A stretch of 64,000 nucleotides of DNA from Dyella terrae (lineage in GTDB: Bacteria > Pseudomonadota > Gammaproteobacteria > Xanthomonadales > Rhodanobacteraceae): positions 558,001-622,000 of the forward strand of contig NZ_SIZZ01000002.1 of NCBI RefSeq assembly GCF_004322705.1. Reading direction: 5' to 3'. The notes beneath the pieces are model-generated. The model worked only from the letters and a program-made list of their open reading frames with translations. It did no database searches and was not told where the DNA came from. Of this stretch, positions 27,501 to 36,561 are shown one piece after another. Made by a program: the position numbers and the translations under genes. Within the stretch, counting starts at the first letter, position 1, and the number at the start of each line of letters is the position of its first letter.

Positions 27501-27728
27501 CATACGACAGGGGGGCGGGCCACGCTGAAGGCAAGCCATCCGGATTGGCAAGTGGCAGAGACATTTGCCAGTGGACGGCAAGGTCTGGGTTACCGCGTTG
27601 GGGCAGGCGTGACGGCCCAGGTCACGCGACACGTGAGCGCCTTCGGCGAGACCAGTTTCCAAGGCCGCGCCGACAAGGCGGGCTTCAAGGGTTGGTCGGC
27701 AAGCGCCGGTGTACGCGTCAATTTCTGA
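24564..27728 (+). CDS. Classical (type Va) autotransporter adhesin
   Basis: About 1,054 residues from the ATG at 24564, fixed by GAGGAG 7 nt upstream; a longer frame lacks such a site. A signal region (ALSLAVVSGLMAPSLASA) leads into a beta-helix passenger of short repeats (residues about 40-600, pattern like GTGSIGLYALAGASL and GASLNV). Then comes a pertactin-like junction domain with a calcium-loop-like NTDINGDGIINADEG at about 650-665 and an RGDS at about 672-675. The C-terminal beta-barrel starts near residue 780 and ends SASAGVRVNF. Passengers of this type usually act as adhesins. It is the first gene of the plus-strand surface locus. No protease triad was seen. Confidence 0.93.
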   Translation: MVVVEKSSADQGHPWKALSLAVVSGLMAPSLASAERGAQVADGTRLELAGGDYRTTNYGGTVLHAYNGGSIFTVNDTLIHSSGENAFGGLVRGEGSTMRLVGTQVVTEGTGSIGLYALAGASLNVLGSPTNMATLRTQGDFATGIVAEGEGTRVSLEYLSIDTQGKLAEGVAVGEGAEASIAHSDITTSGSDASAIRLGEGSLLLQSSRLTASGPSADGLRLLGSGQATLRDVDIDVHGKASAGIQLGASGASADLERVAIRASGEAAYGLFLPVRVSARASQVHIDADGTGATGIYSRGSELSFDHGLIRTRGERATGVMIGEGVAGDASNTRMEGTQILSEGAKSTAVAVSGQADLDARLGLIRATGDASTGLWTHASRVALSETIVEATGMESTAVRAGGGANLAMHNSRVTAQGDSADALHVTSGASVQARHTSISAEGPSAWAARVEDGGRLQVTGGQVRSKTHGAFAVKGDASIELHGGTHAIGGNGVLMSVDDAAGIQSLELREGAVAQGDIVLSEGVIDAGGRSDNHAGLTMSLRNRSAWLGSTTVLGTLAIEGQSQWQMSADAKLGRLHVDDGVIAFDESPAGSFKTLQVMGDYSGRGGVVRMHALLDATPDASTDRLWIGGKVATTGTTYLAVSARGNGGNTDINGDGIINADEGHSLVQVRGDSRADAFALAGGYVAAGPWQYTLKAFGPGDVADPQSGAGGEPATWDYRLGSRFVGEEETRRSVVPQLPAYLSSPTALLAYGDEMNSTLHRRQGELRRALPHYSPHNGELFVRTVASGSSYRSDLGFKRFGYAFDQNIQALQLGGSIVTWLPDDTAVRAGWSADKGRTTFSPKAIDGHSRTRYDAHGVSAWLSWYQVNGFYLDGVVGHRRYAGRVGTSRHGEDTGRLHANGWTASLESGYPVQLQGGWLIEPQAQVAYQSLSFKKFRDADGIDVAFKGATQVQARIGARIALENDDRYTPYGRVDLVHTTGGRATLKASHPDWQVAETFASGRQGLGYRVGAGVTAQVTRHVSAFGETSFQGRADKAGFKGWSASAGVRVNF

Positions 27729-27970
27729 CCGTGACGCCGGTGAACAACCATCATGGTTTCATCGACCGTGCATGAAATCTAAGAGCAATCGGAAAGGCGC
27801 GCAGCAGACCGACGGATCAGAACCATCCAATGGTTTGAGTCGCGCAAGGCGCGAACAATCGCTTACACAGAACGACCGCGTGTGGCACAGCGATGTGCAC
27901 CACGTGACGACTGTGGCGGCGGGTGTGCAGACCGGCCGTCTTTCTGCAATCTTCTCTTAGGGTCATCCGC

Positions 27971-28522
27971 ATGAATTTGAAAATCATTGCCGCAGGACTT
28001 ATCTCCGCCGCCATCGCCGCACCGTCGGCGTTTGCATCGACGGGTGTCGTCAACTTCAATGGCGGCATCACCAGTTCGACCTGCAAAGTGGACGGACAAG
28101 ACCCGGGTGCCGGTCCGATCAACAAGAACGTCACCATGCCGTGGGTGCGCGCCAGCGATATGGCCAGCGTCGGTGATACGGCTGCCAAGACCACCTTTCG
28201 CTTCGTCATCGGCGGCCCGGGTGATGCATCGTGCCCCAATGGCACCAAGGTCTACGCCTTTTTCGAAGCCGGCTCGTACGGCTCCGTCGAGACTGGCCGC
28301 CTGCGCGCCAGCAATCGCGACAATGCCGGCGTGGAATTCCAGCTTTACGACAAGAACAACAAGGCCATCATCGTGGGCGATGGTTCGCAGGGTGACGTAA
28401 AGGAAACGATCGTCAATAACACGGCTACGTTGTTCTACAGCGTTGCCTACTACAGGGTTGCTTCGATCTCTAACGGCGCGCTGCAGTCGCAGACGCCCTA
28501 CGTGATCAGCTTCGAGCCCTGA
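27971..28522 (+). CDS. Type 1-like fimbrial major subunit
   Basis: About 183 residues. Signal peptide (IIAAGLISAAIAAPSAFA), then the pilin start GVVNFNGGITSSTCKV, a second cysteine (DASCPNG) for the conserved disulfide, and a C-terminal strand ending TPYVISFEP. This is the pattern of chaperone-usher pilins; the N-terminal extension would complete the fold of the next subunit. ATG at 27971 follows AGGG at 8 nt. The chaperone and usher genes follow. The 242-nt gap before it (27729-27970) holds no other gene and could carry a separate promoter, but I cannot point to one. Confidence 0.9.
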   Translation: MNLKIIAAGLISAAIAAPSAFASTGVVNFNGGITSSTCKVDGQDPGAGPINKNVTMPWVRASDMASVGDTAAKTTFRFVIGGPGDASCPNGTKVYAFFEAGSYGSVETGRLRASNRDNAGVEFQLYDKNNKAIIVGDGSQGDVKETIVNNTATLFYSVAYYRVASISNGALQSQTPYVISFEP

Positions 28523-28553
28523 TCGACTCCCCGGCCGTGGAGGGCGGCGCGGT

Positions 28554-28573
28554 CAATGACTGCGCCGTCATTG
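28554..28573. other. Stem-loop between fimbrial subunit and chaperone genes
   Basis: CAATGAC-TGCGCC-GTCATTG, a perfect 7-bp stem without a T-run, in the 106-nt gap. In several chaperone-usher operons such a structure raises major-subunit mRNA relative to downstream genes; that role here is inferred. Confidence 0.4.
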
Positions 28574-28628
28574 AGCCGGAAGGCTTGGCCTGGTCGGTGG
28601 GGCATGTGCAAAGTTCGAGGCAAGAGTC

Positions 28629-29372
28629 ATGTCGAAACGTTTGAATTTCCTTGCGGGCATCGCCTTGTCGATGCTTGCCAGCCTTGTTGCCGTGACACCT
28701 GCGCGCGCGGGCGTCGTCATGAATGGCACGCGGTTCATTTACGCCAGTACGGATAAGGAAATCACGGTCAAGGTGACCAACGAGGGCAAGGTGCCCGTCC
28801 TGGTCCAGTCGTGGATCGACGAAGGCGACTACAAGTCGACACCCGAATCCTCAGCGGCACCCTTTGGTCTTACGCCACCCATCGCGCGACTGGACGTGGG
28901 GCGTGCGCAAACACTGCGCATCAGTGCACTCAAGCATGAGTTTGCCCGCGACCGGGAAACGCAGTACTGGTTGAACGTCCTTGAAGTGAGCTCGCGCCAA
29001 AAGGACTTGCCGGGCGAGGAGCAGAGCCGGCTTGAGTTTTCGTTTCGGTATCGACTCAAGCTGCTTTACCGTCCGTCCGGCTTGCCAGGGAGTGCAGGGG
29101 AGGCGCCGTCGAAGCTGGTGTGGAAGCTGGCGGATGGCCAGCTGACAGCGCGCAACGACACGCCTTATCACGTGACGCTCAACAGCCTGGCCCTGGCCAG
29201 TGGTCAGGCGTCGATGGCGTTGGACACGATGGCCATCGCCCCGTTCTCCTCCAGGGGCGTGCCCGTCAAAGGTGCCATGCCCGCCCATGGTACGGGCGCT
29301 GTGAAGGTGGACTACCACTCCATCGACGACTGGGGTGCCTTCATCCCGCATAGCAAGCCACTGGAACGCTGA
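28629..29372 (+). CDS. PapD/FimC-type periplasmic fimbrial chaperone
   Basis: 247 residues. Signal peptide (AGIALSMLASLVAVTPARA) followed by the two-domain chaperone fold. The subunit-anchoring arginine sits in MNGTRFIYAS and the lysine in RYRLKLLYRPSGL, the two residues that hold the pilin C-terminus. ETQYWLNVLEVSSR is the G1/F1-type strand that donates to subunits. It folds and delivers the fimbrial subunits, presumably both the one upstream and the tip adhesin encoded 16.5 kb downstream, since no second chaperone is present. Confidence 0.95.
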   Translation: MSKRLNFLAGIALSMLASLVAVTPARAGVVMNGTRFIYASTDKEITVKVTNEGKVPVLVQSWIDEGDYKSTPESSAAPFGLTPPIARLDVGRAQTLRISALKHEFARDRETQYWLNVLEVSSRQKDLPGEEQSRLEFSFRYRLKLLYRPSGLPGSAGEAPSKLVWKLADGQLTARNDTPYHVTLNSLALASGQASMALDTMAIAPFSSRGVPVKGAMPAHGTGAVKVDYHSIDDWGAFIPHSKPLER

Positions 29373-29501
29373 GCCGCGGCGCGCTTCGCCCCATAGGGAC
29401 AACCTGGACACCTTCGAATCGATTTCGCGCTGCCCACGAAGGCAGCAAGGACGGCTGCGCCCGCGCAAATCGGCTGATCACCCGAACCGAGAGCTGAAAC
29501 C

Positions 29502-32198
29502 ATGAACCCGATGGCCACCCATCCTGCGCGTGTTTCGCCGCTTGCCGTCGATGTCATGCCTCGCCGGCGTCTCTACGCAGCCCTGGCGACCTTGCTGCCG
29601 GCCACCTCCTGGGGCGCCGCGCTTGAGCCGGCGGTCGCTTCGGGCCCCGAGCCTGGTGTGGGGGCGGCATCGGGAGCGGCAGCCGACGTGTACTTCAATC
29701 CGGGTTTGCTGCACGGTCGCATCAACGAGGTGGATCTGTCGCGCTTTGAAAAGGGCCAGTCGACGCTGCCCGGTACCTACCGGACGCGCATCCTTGTCAA
29801 TGGCGATCCGCTTCTCACGCAGGATGTCACGTTCCGCACCGTGCCGGGCCAGGCCGGAGCGCAGGCGTGCATTACGCCGGGCCTGTTGAGCCAGATGGGA
29901 CTTGATCCGGTCAAGGTGGCCCTGCACACGAAAGACCATCCGGATACGGTGCCCATGCCGTCGGGTAACTTCGAAGCATGCGGCGATCTTCATCGATACC
30001 TTCCCGATGCACGCGTTGAGTTCGACAGCTATGAGCTGGTACTTCGCGTCTCGATTCCACAGGTTTTTCTGAGAACCTCGGCCCGGGGGTACGTCAATCC
30101 GGACCAGTGGGACCACGGCGTGCCGGTAGCGACCCTGGCCTACAACGCCAACACCTATCACCTGCGCGGCCATGGGCAGACATCGACGAGTACCTATGTC
30201 GGCGTCCAGGCGGGCGTGAACGCGGGTCGCTGGCGATTCAGGCATGACGGCGCGTTCAATCATCAATCCGGTTCGCATCAGTACCGGGGCAACCAGACCT
30301 ATGTGCAGCGCGATGTCACTGCGGCCAAGGCACAGCTGACCCTTGGCGATACGTACACGAATGGCGAACTGGTCGACAGCCTGCGCATTCGTGGCGTCAC
30401 GCTTGGCAGTGACACCCGCATGCTTGCACCGTCACAGCGAGGCTTTGCCCCGGTCATCCGTGGCGTAGCCGAAACCAACGCGCGGGTGACGGTCAAGCAA
30501 CGTGGTTATGTGATCTACGAAACCACCGTGGCCGCCGGCGGGTTCCAGATCGATGACCTGTACCCGTCGGGTTTCAATGGCGACCTGGAGGTCACCATTA
30601 CGGAAGCGGACGGGCGCGAGAAGTACATTCGCATTCCCTTCAGCGCACAGCCCCGCCTGCTGCGCGAAGGTCAGTACCGATTCAACATCGCGGTCGGCGA
30701 GCTTCGCGAACTGTCGCAAAGCACGTCGCCCATGGTGGTGCAGGGCACGCTCCAGTATGGCGTATCCAATGCCTTGACCTTGTACGGCGGCATCACCGGC
30801 TCGAAGGACTATCGCTCGGTGATGACAGGCGCAGCCATCAACACGCGCCTGGGCGCGCTGTCGATGGATGTCACCGACGCGCACGCCCGCCTGCCGCGGC
30901 AGGGCAAGCGTGAGCATGGCATCAGTGCGCGCCTTGCATATGCCAAGCGAGTGGCGAGCACGGATACGACCTTCGGTCTTGCGGCCTATCGCTGCAATAC
31001 CCGTGGTTACCTTGGCATCGCGGATGCGGCGCGCCTCAATCAGCGCGGCAGTGTTCCTTGGGGCGACAGGGAGCGAAGCCGCTTTGACGTAAGCCTGCAG
31101 CAATCGCTGGGTTCCATGTCCGGCCAGTTGTCGCTTGGGGCATCCCAGATCAGGTACTGGAACGGGCGAGCCGCGCGGCTTGACTACTCCGTGGGCTATT
31201 CCCACACCTGGCGACACATCGGGCTGAACGTGCAGGCGCAGCGATCGCAGTATGGAAACGCCTCGTCGGCGGGTGCGCGCCAGGAGCGCAAGCCGGATAA
31301 CTCGGTCTTCGTCAGCATCAACGTGCCACTGGGGCATGCGGCGAACAGCCCGCGCTTCCATAGCTCCGTCAGCCGCCGATCGAGGTCGTCGGACACCTAC
31401 CAGGCCGGCATCAACGGGACGCTGGGTGCCGACAATGCTTTCAGCTACGGCGTTCAGGGCCATCGCTCCGGTGGCGCACAACCGGTGACCGGGGGGAGCG
31501 CCAACGCTACCTATCGTTCGCCGCTTGCGGTGCTCGCGGCAAGCGTCGGGAAAAGTTCGCGCTCGCCTTCACAGTACTCATTGAGCGCTTCGGGGGCCGT
31601 GGTCGCCCACCGCCACGGCGTAACCCTGGGGCAGGAGCTGGGCGAGACCAATGCCATCGTCCACGCACCGGGTGCAAGGGGTGCGCGCGTCGACAGCCGC
31701 AGTGGCGTGCGCATCGACCGGTGGGGCAACGCCATCGTGCCGCACCTCAACCCGTACCAGGTCAACTCCATCGATATCGATCCCATTGGCACGGACGCGG
31801 ACGTTGAGATGCAGTCGACCAACGCCCTGGTCGTTCCGCGCGCGGGTGCCGTGGTCCAGCTGAACTACACGACAGTGCAGGGAAAGGCCGTGATGGTGCA
31901 CGCGCTGCATGCGGATGGGAGCCCGCTGCCGTTTGGTGCGCTCGTGTTCGATGCCGAAGGCAATGAAGTGGGCGTCGTGGGGCAAGGCAGTCGCGCATTC
32001 ATCCGCGGAGCTCCGGAGGGCGCAGTCCTCAAGGTGTCATGGGGCCAGCAAGCGGGCGAGAGTTGCAGGATCCGCCTGCCGCCATCGGTGTCATCGCTGC
32101 CTGCGGATGGCGCGTACCGAAGCTGGGAAGCGCGCTGCGAACTTTCGGAATCCGCCCCATTCAGTCAGCCCGATCCGCCGCCGTTTTCCTTGCGATGA
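29502..32198 (+). CDS. FimD/PapC-type outer-membrane usher
   Basis: 898 residues, full length. After the N-terminal extension and signal region (LYAALATLLPATSWGAAL) comes the usher N-domain (YFNPGLLHG; LPGTYRTRILVNGD), a 24-strand barrel with plug, the middle motif VAAGGFQIDDLYPSGFNGDL, and the C-terminal domains with FGALVFDAEGNEVGVVGQGS. It secretes and assembles the pilus. A short alternative ATG lies at 29514. The gap to trbB is 110 nt with no terminator, so read-through into the type IV secretion genes is possible. Confidence 0.95.
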   Translation: MNPMATHPARVSPLAVDVMPRRRLYAALATLLPATSWGAALEPAVASGPEPGVGAASGAAADVYFNPGLLHGRINEVDLSRFEKGQSTLPGTYRTRILVNGDPLLTQDVTFRTVPGQAGAQACITPGLLSQMGLDPVKVALHTKDHPDTVPMPSGNFEACGDLHRYLPDARVEFDSYELVLRVSIPQVFLRTSARGYVNPDQWDHGVPVATLAYNANTYHLRGHGQTSTSTYVGVQAGVNAGRWRFRHDGAFNHQSGSHQYRGNQTYVQRDVTAAKAQLTLGDTYTNGELVDSLRIRGVTLGSDTRMLAPSQRGFAPVIRGVAETNARVTVKQRGYVIYETTVAAGGFQIDDLYPSGFNGDLEVTITEADGREKYIRIPFSAQPRLLREGQYRFNIAVGELRELSQSTSPMVVQGTLQYGVSNALTLYGGITGSKDYRSVMTGAAINTRLGALSMDVTDAHARLPRQGKREHGISARLAYAKRVASTDTTFGLAAYRCNTRGYLGIADAARLNQRGSVPWGDRERSRFDVSLQQSLGSMSGQLSLGASQIRYWNGRAARLDYSVGYSHTWRHIGLNVQAQRSQYGNASSAGARQERKPDNSVFVSINVPLGHAANSPRFHSSVSRRSRSSDTYQAGINGTLGADNAFSYGVQGHRSGGAQPVTGGSANATYRSPLAVLAASVGKSSRSPSQYSLSASGAVVAHRHGVTLGQELGETNAIVHAPGARGARVDSRSGVRIDRWGNAIVPHLNPYQVNSIDIDPIGTDADVEMQSTNALVVPRAGAVVQLNYTTVQGKAVMVHALHADGSPLPFGALVFDAEGNEVGVVGQGSRAFIRGAPEGAVLKVSWGQQAGESCRIRLPPSVSSLPADGAYRSWEARCELSESAPFSQPDPPPFSLR

Positions 32199-32308
32199 AG
32201 CATAGAACAGCACGACTGGCGTGACTTTCATCTTTCGACCATGTCCCGTCCAACGAATGATTCCGCGAAGACGGGGCCATTCGATACCGTCATCCGCAGA
32301 GCCCTTTC

Positions 32309-33289
32309 ATGCACGTCACGAATCAACACGATAGCAACCAAGATGCCTCGCATATCGTCAAGGATCGTGCGCGCGACAAGCTGGCGCGTGACCTCGGTCC
32401 GGTCTTCATGGCGGCATTCGATGACGTCTCAACCGTCGAGATCATGCTCAATGCCGATGGACGTCTTTGGCAGGAGCGTCTCGGCAAGGGCATGGCCTGC
32501 ATCGGCTCGCTCCGCGCAAGCCAGTCCGAAGCAGCGATCAAGACCGTCGCGGGGTTCTATGGCAAGGAAGTGACGCGCTCACAACCGGTGCTCGAATCAG
32601 AATTTCCGCTTGATGGTTCGCGCTTCGCGGCACAGATTCCACCTGTCGTCCTTGCGCCAACCTTTGCGCTGCGGAAAAGGGCAGTCGCCATTTTTACGCT
32701 GGATCAGTACGTGGCGACGGGTGTCATGTCGGGCGCGCAACGCGACGTTCTGGTGAGGGCGATTGGCGCGCATCGAAACATCCTTGTGATCGGTGGCACC
32801 GGGTCGGGAAAAACCACCCTGGTCAACGCCATCATCCGAGAGATGGTCGTGAGCAATCCGCAGGAGCGCGTCTTCATCATCGAAGATACCGGCGAGATCC
32901 AGTGTTCCGCCGAAAACTTCGTGCAATACCGCACGTCACCAGACATCAGCATGACGACCCTGCTGCGCACGTCGTTGCGCATGCGGCCGGACCGAATTCT
33001 GGTGGGTGAAGTGCGTGGCCCCGAGGCACTCGATCTGCTGATGGCATGGAACACCGGCCACGAAGGTGGCGCCGCTACCTTGCACGCCAACGACGCACGT
33101 GCCGGCCTCAGCAGGCTGGCCATGCTCATCAGCATGCACCCGGACGCACCCACGCCGATTGAGCCGCTTATCGGTGAGGCGGTGCACGTGCTTGTGCACA
33201 TCGGCAGGACGCCCACCGGCCGTCGGGTTCAGGAAATCGTCGAAGTGGACGGCTACGAGAACGGCCGCTACCTGCTTCGTCCCATGTGA
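32309..33289 (+). CDS. trbB: TrbB/VirB11-type secretion ATPase
   Basis: 326 residues. Walker A GGTGSGKTT at about 162-170, Asp box IEDTGEIQ, Walker B-like RILVGEVRGPEA at about 229-240 and His box GGAATLHAND at about 253-262. VirB11 ATPases form hexamers at the inner membrane and switch the type IV secretion system between pilus building and substrate transfer. The sequence resembles the RP4 TrbB branch, and it heads a block in exact trbB-C-D-E-F-G-H-I-J-L order. It follows a fimbrial usher gene, which is unusual. Confidence 0.94.
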   Translation: MHVTNQHDSNQDASHIVKDRARDKLARDLGPVFMAAFDDVSTVEIMLNADGRLWQERLGKGMACIGSLRASQSEAAIKTVAGFYGKEVTRSQPVLESEFPLDGSRFAAQIPPVVLAPTFALRKRAVAIFTLDQYVATGVMSGAQRDVLVRAIGAHRNILVIGGTGSGKTTLVNAIIREMVVSNPQERVFIIEDTGEIQCSAENFVQYRTSPDISMTTLLRTSLRMRPDRILVGEVRGPEALDLLMAWNTGHEGGAATLHANDARAGLSRLAMLISMHPDAPTPIEPLIGEAVHVLVHIGRTPTGRRVQEIVEVDGYENGRYLLRPM

Positions 33290-33321
33290 AGTCTGTTGTG
33301 AACAACCAAGAGAGAATGTCG

Positions 33322-33708
33322 ATGTCAAATCGCAATACCACGGCCTCCAAGGCCAAGCCGGCCCTCCATCGCTGGGCACGCATGGCGGCACTGCTGCTCC
33401 TGATGATCCTGCCGGGCCTCGTGATGGCGGAGGACCAGCTTCCGTTCGAGAGCAATCTGACAATGATCACCAACGCCCTGACGGGGCCGATTGCGTTCGG
33501 CATCTCCATTGTCGGCATCGTTGCGGCAGGGGCCATCCTGATCTTCGGCGGCGAGCTCAGCGGCTTCCTGCGCACCCTGGTCTTCCTCGTGCTGGTGATC
33601 TCGCTCATCGTGAATTCGGCCACTATCGTTCGCGTGTTCCGGGTGCAGGCCGCTGATCCCGGCTTGTCGCAGACCGGCCAGGTACTCGAGACGCGTCACC
33701 TGAGCTGA
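33322..33708 (+). CDS. trbC: TrbC/VirB2-type pilin
   Basis: About 128 residues from ATG 33322 (AAGAGAG lies 7 nt upstream); ATG 33316 and a GTG at 33286 overlapping the trbB stop are alternatives. Signal sequence (MAALLLLMILPGLVMA/ED), then two hydrophobic segments (GISIVGIVAAGAILIFGGEL; TLVFLVLVISLIVNSATIV), the normal hairpin of conjugative pilins. In RP4 the mature TrbC is trimmed and cyclised by the TraF peptidase; no such peptidase gene is in the window. Confidence 0.88.
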   Translation: MSNRNTTASKAKPALHRWARMAALLLLMILPGLVMAEDQLPFESNLTMITNALTGPIAFGISIVGIVAAGAILIFGGELSGFLRTLVFLVLVISLIVNSATIVRVFRVQAADPGLSQTGQVLETRHLS

Positions 33709-33712
33709 CGTC

Positions 33713-34024
33713 ATGGCCATCCGAACGATTCCCATACGCCGGGCCGGCAATCGCGAGAATCTCTTCATGGGCGGTGATAGGGAGCTCGTGCTGCTGTGCG
33801 GGCTGATGGCCGCGGCCATGATCTTCTCGGCCCAGGATTTCAAGGCCTTTGTCTTCGGCGTAGGTCTGTGGATTGCCGCGCTCTATGTGTTTCGTCTGAT
33901 GGCTAAATCGGATCCCAAAATGCGCCATGTATACCTGCGCCAGCGCCGCTACCGTGAATACTACGCACCCCGCAGCACGCCCTTTCGGGTGAATGGACGA
34001 GCCGAAGAGGTGCAGTTCCGATGA
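33713..34024 (+). CDS. trbD: TrbD/VirB3-like protein
   Basis: 103 residues. The N-terminal pattern IRRAGNRENLFMGGDRELVL followed by a hydrophobic pair (LLCGLMAAAMIFSA; FVFGVGLWIAALYVF) and a basic tail is the TrbD/VirB3 family. It is an inner-membrane partner of the VirB4 ATPase; its gene overlaps trbE by ATGA, as is common for this pair. Confidence 0.9.
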   Translation: MAIRTIPIRRAGNRENLFMGGDRELVLLCGLMAAAMIFSAQDFKAFVFGVGLWIAALYVFRLMAKSDPKMRHVYLRQRRYREYYAPRSTPFRVNGRAEEVQFR

Positions 34025-36561
34025 TCATCATCGCCATTGCAGCGGTCGTGGCGCTGCTTGGAGTGATCATGCTTGGCTTGCTGTTCGTGGCCATTCGCAA
34101 GGTCGACGACGAACGCAAGCTGAAGCTTCATCGCTCCGGGGCGCAAGGGGTATCGGACCTGCTCAACTATGCCGCGGTCGTCGATGACGGCGTGATCGTC
34201 TGCAAAAACGGCGCGTTCATGGCGGCCTGGATGTACCAGGGTGACGATGCAGCCAGCAGCACCGACGAGCAGCGCGAGCTGGTGTCGATGCGCATCAATC
34301 AGGGGCTTGCCCGCCTGGGCAGTGGCTGGATGGTCCATGTGGACGCCATCCGTCGTCACGCGACCAACTATTCGGATTCGGCGGACTCGCATTTCCCCGA
34401 TCCGGTATCACGCGCCATGGATGAGGAGCGAAGGCGCCTGTTCCAGAGCCTTGGCGCAACGTACGAAGGGCATTTCGTCCTGACGCTTACGTGGTTTCCA
34501 CCCATGATCGCGCAGCGGAAATTTGTCGAGATGATGTTCGACGACGATGCGCGCATCGCGAACTCCGAGGAACGGACACGGGGTCTGATGGATCAGTTCA
34601 AGCGTGAATGCGTCAGTTTCGAATCTCGGCTGACCAGTGTCCTCAAGCTCAATCGCCTGCATGGTCATGCTTCGGTGACGGAGGACGGCGGCCAGGTCAC
34701 GCACGATGACTTCCTGCGTTGGCTGAACTACTGCGTGTCCGGCATCGACCATCCGGTGCAGCTTCCTTCGCATCCAACCTATCTTGACGCCCTTGTCGGC
34801 GGGCAGGAACTTTGGTCGGGCGTTGTACCAAGGATTGGAAAGCACTACATCCAGGTAGTGGCCATCGAGGGTTTCCCGCTGGAGTCCTACCCGGGCATCC
34901 TCAGTTCGCTTGGTGAGCTGTCCTGCGAGTATCGGTGGTCGAACCGGTACATCTTCATGGATGCCCACGAGGCGGTTTCCCACCTGGAAAAGTACCGCAA
35001 GAAGTGGCGCCAGAAAGTGCGCGGCTTCTTCGATCAGTTCTTCAATACCAACAACGGGTCGCTGAACTACGACGCACTGCAGATGGTGCACGATGCCGAC
35101 GCGGCCATCACGGAGGTCAATAGCGGCCTGGTTGCGCAGGGTTACTTCACCAGCAACGTCATTCTCATGCACGAGGATCGTGACACGTTGGAGAAGACCG
35201 TGCGGACAGTGGAGAAGGCCATCAATGCGCGCGGATTCGTGGCGCGTATCGAGACGATCAACACCATGGATGCCTTCCTGGGTTCGCTGCCGGGCCATGG
35301 TGTCGAGAATGTTCGCCGTCCGATGCTCAATACGCTGAACCTGGCGGACATCATCCCGAGCAGCACCATCTGGACCGGCAGCGTGGAGGCGCCGTGCCCC
35401 ATGTACCCGCCGCGGTCGCCGGCGCTGATGCAATGCGTGACCCAGGGCGCTACACCGTTCCGCCTGAACCTCCATGTCAATGACCTCGGCCACACATTCA
35501 TCTTTGGACCGACCGGCGCCGGCAAGTCGACGCATCTGGCCTTGCTCGCCGCCCAAATGCGCCGCTACCACGGGATGACGCTGTTCTGCTTCGACAAGGG
35601 CATGTCGATGTATCCACTGGTGAGGGCCTGCGGCGGCCTGCATTTCGAAGTTGCCGGTGATGATGACGACCTGGCGTTCTGTCCGCTGCAATTCCTGGAC
35701 TCCAAGGCCGACCGCGGCTGGGCCATGGACTGGATTGACACCATCCTCGCACTCAATGGCGTGGAAACGACCCCGGCGCAGCGCAATGAAATCGCGCTGG
35801 CCATCGTCAGCATGCACCAGAGTGGCGCGACGACGTTGTCGGAATTCGTGTTGACGATTCAGGACGAAGCTATCCGCGAAGCACTGAAGCCTTACACCGC
35901 CGATGGCGCCATGGGTCATTTGCTTGATGCGCATCGCGACGGCCTGAAGATGACCAATTTCACGGTCTTCGAGATCGAGGATCTGCTCAATCTCGGTGAC
36001 AAATACGTGTTGCCGGTGCTTCTTTACCTGTTTCGCCGCATCGAACTTTCGTTGAAGGGCCAGCCTGCCGCCATCATCCTCGACGAGGCATGGCTGATGC
36101 TCGGTCATCCCGTGTTCCGACAGAAGATCCGCGAATGGCTCAAGGTGTTGCGAAAGGCAAATTGCCTGGTGCTGATGGCCACGCAAAGCCTGTCGGATGC
36201 AGCCAATTCGGGCATCCTCGATGTGATCGTCGAATCGACGGCTACCAAGATCTTCCTTCCGAACTCCTTCGCACGGGAAGAGGATGCTTCGGCGCTTTAT
36301 CGACGCATGGGACTCAACGCCCGGCAGATCGAGATCCTCGCGACGGCTGTTCAGAAGCGCCACTACTACTACACCTCCGACAAGGGACGCCGCCTGTACG
36401 ACCTGGCCCTGGGGCCGCTCGCGCTTGCGTTTGTCGGGTCTTCGGACAAGGAGTCCATCGCCGCCATCAAGAATCTCGAAGCCCGCTACGGCGACGGTTG
36501 GGTGCACGCCTGGCTTGAAAGCAAGGGTCTGCGCCTGGCGGACTACGGAGTGACAGCATGA
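34021..36561 (+). CDS. trbE: TrbE/VirB4 secretion ATPase
   Basis: 846 residues, full length. An N-terminal membrane helix (IIAIAAVVALLGVIMLGLLFV) precedes the CagE/TrbE/VirB4 domain, and the C-terminal RecA-like motor has Walker A GPTGAGKSTH at about 496-505 and Walker B AIILDEAWLML at about 684-694, then RKANCLVLMATQSLSDA. VirB4 is the main energiser of assembly. All catalytic motifs are intact, which argues that the machine works. Overlaps of 4 nt on both sides tie it to trbD and trbF. Confidence 0.96.
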   Translation: MIIIAIAAVVALLGVIMLGLLFVAIRKVDDERKLKLHRSGAQGVSDLLNYAAVVDDGVIVCKNGAFMAAWMYQGDDAASSTDEQRELVSMRINQGLARLGSGWMVHVDAIRRHATNYSDSADSHFPDPVSRAMDEERRRLFQSLGATYEGHFVLTLTWFPPMIAQRKFVEMMFDDDARIANSEERTRGLMDQFKRECVSFESRLTSVLKLNRLHGHASVTEDGGQVTHDDFLRWLNYCVSGIDHPVQLPSHPTYLDALVGGQELWSGVVPRIGKHYIQVVAIEGFPLESYPGILSSLGELSCEYRWSNRYIFMDAHEAVSHLEKYRKKWRQKVRGFFDQFFNTNNGSLNYDALQMVHDADAAITEVNSGLVAQGYFTSNVILMHEDRDTLEKTVRTVEKAINARGFVARIETINTMDAFLGSLPGHGVENVRRPMLNTLNLADIIPSSTIWTGSVEAPCPMYPPRSPALMQCVTQGATPFRLNLHVNDLGHTFIFGPTGAGKSTHLALLAAQMRRYHGMTLFCFDKGMSMYPLVRACGGLHFEVAGDDDDLAFCPLQFLDSKADRGWAMDWIDTILALNGVETTPAQRNEIALAIVSMHQSGATTLSEFVLTIQDEAIREALKPYTADGAMGHLLDAHRDGLKMTNFTVFEIEDLLNLGDKYVLPVLLYLFRRIELSLKGQPAAIILDEAWLMLGHPVFRQKIREWLKVLRKANCLVLMATQSLSDAANSGILDVIVESTATKIFLPNSFAREEDASALYRRMGLNARQIEILATAVQKRHYYYTSDKGRRLYDLALGPLALAFVGSSDKESIAAIKNLEARYGDGWVHAWLESKGLRLADYGVTA

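Noticed and set aside
32199-32308. A terminator or promoter separating usher and trbB
   Set aside because: No GC stem with a T-run and no convincing -35/-10 pair was found, so I make no call either way.
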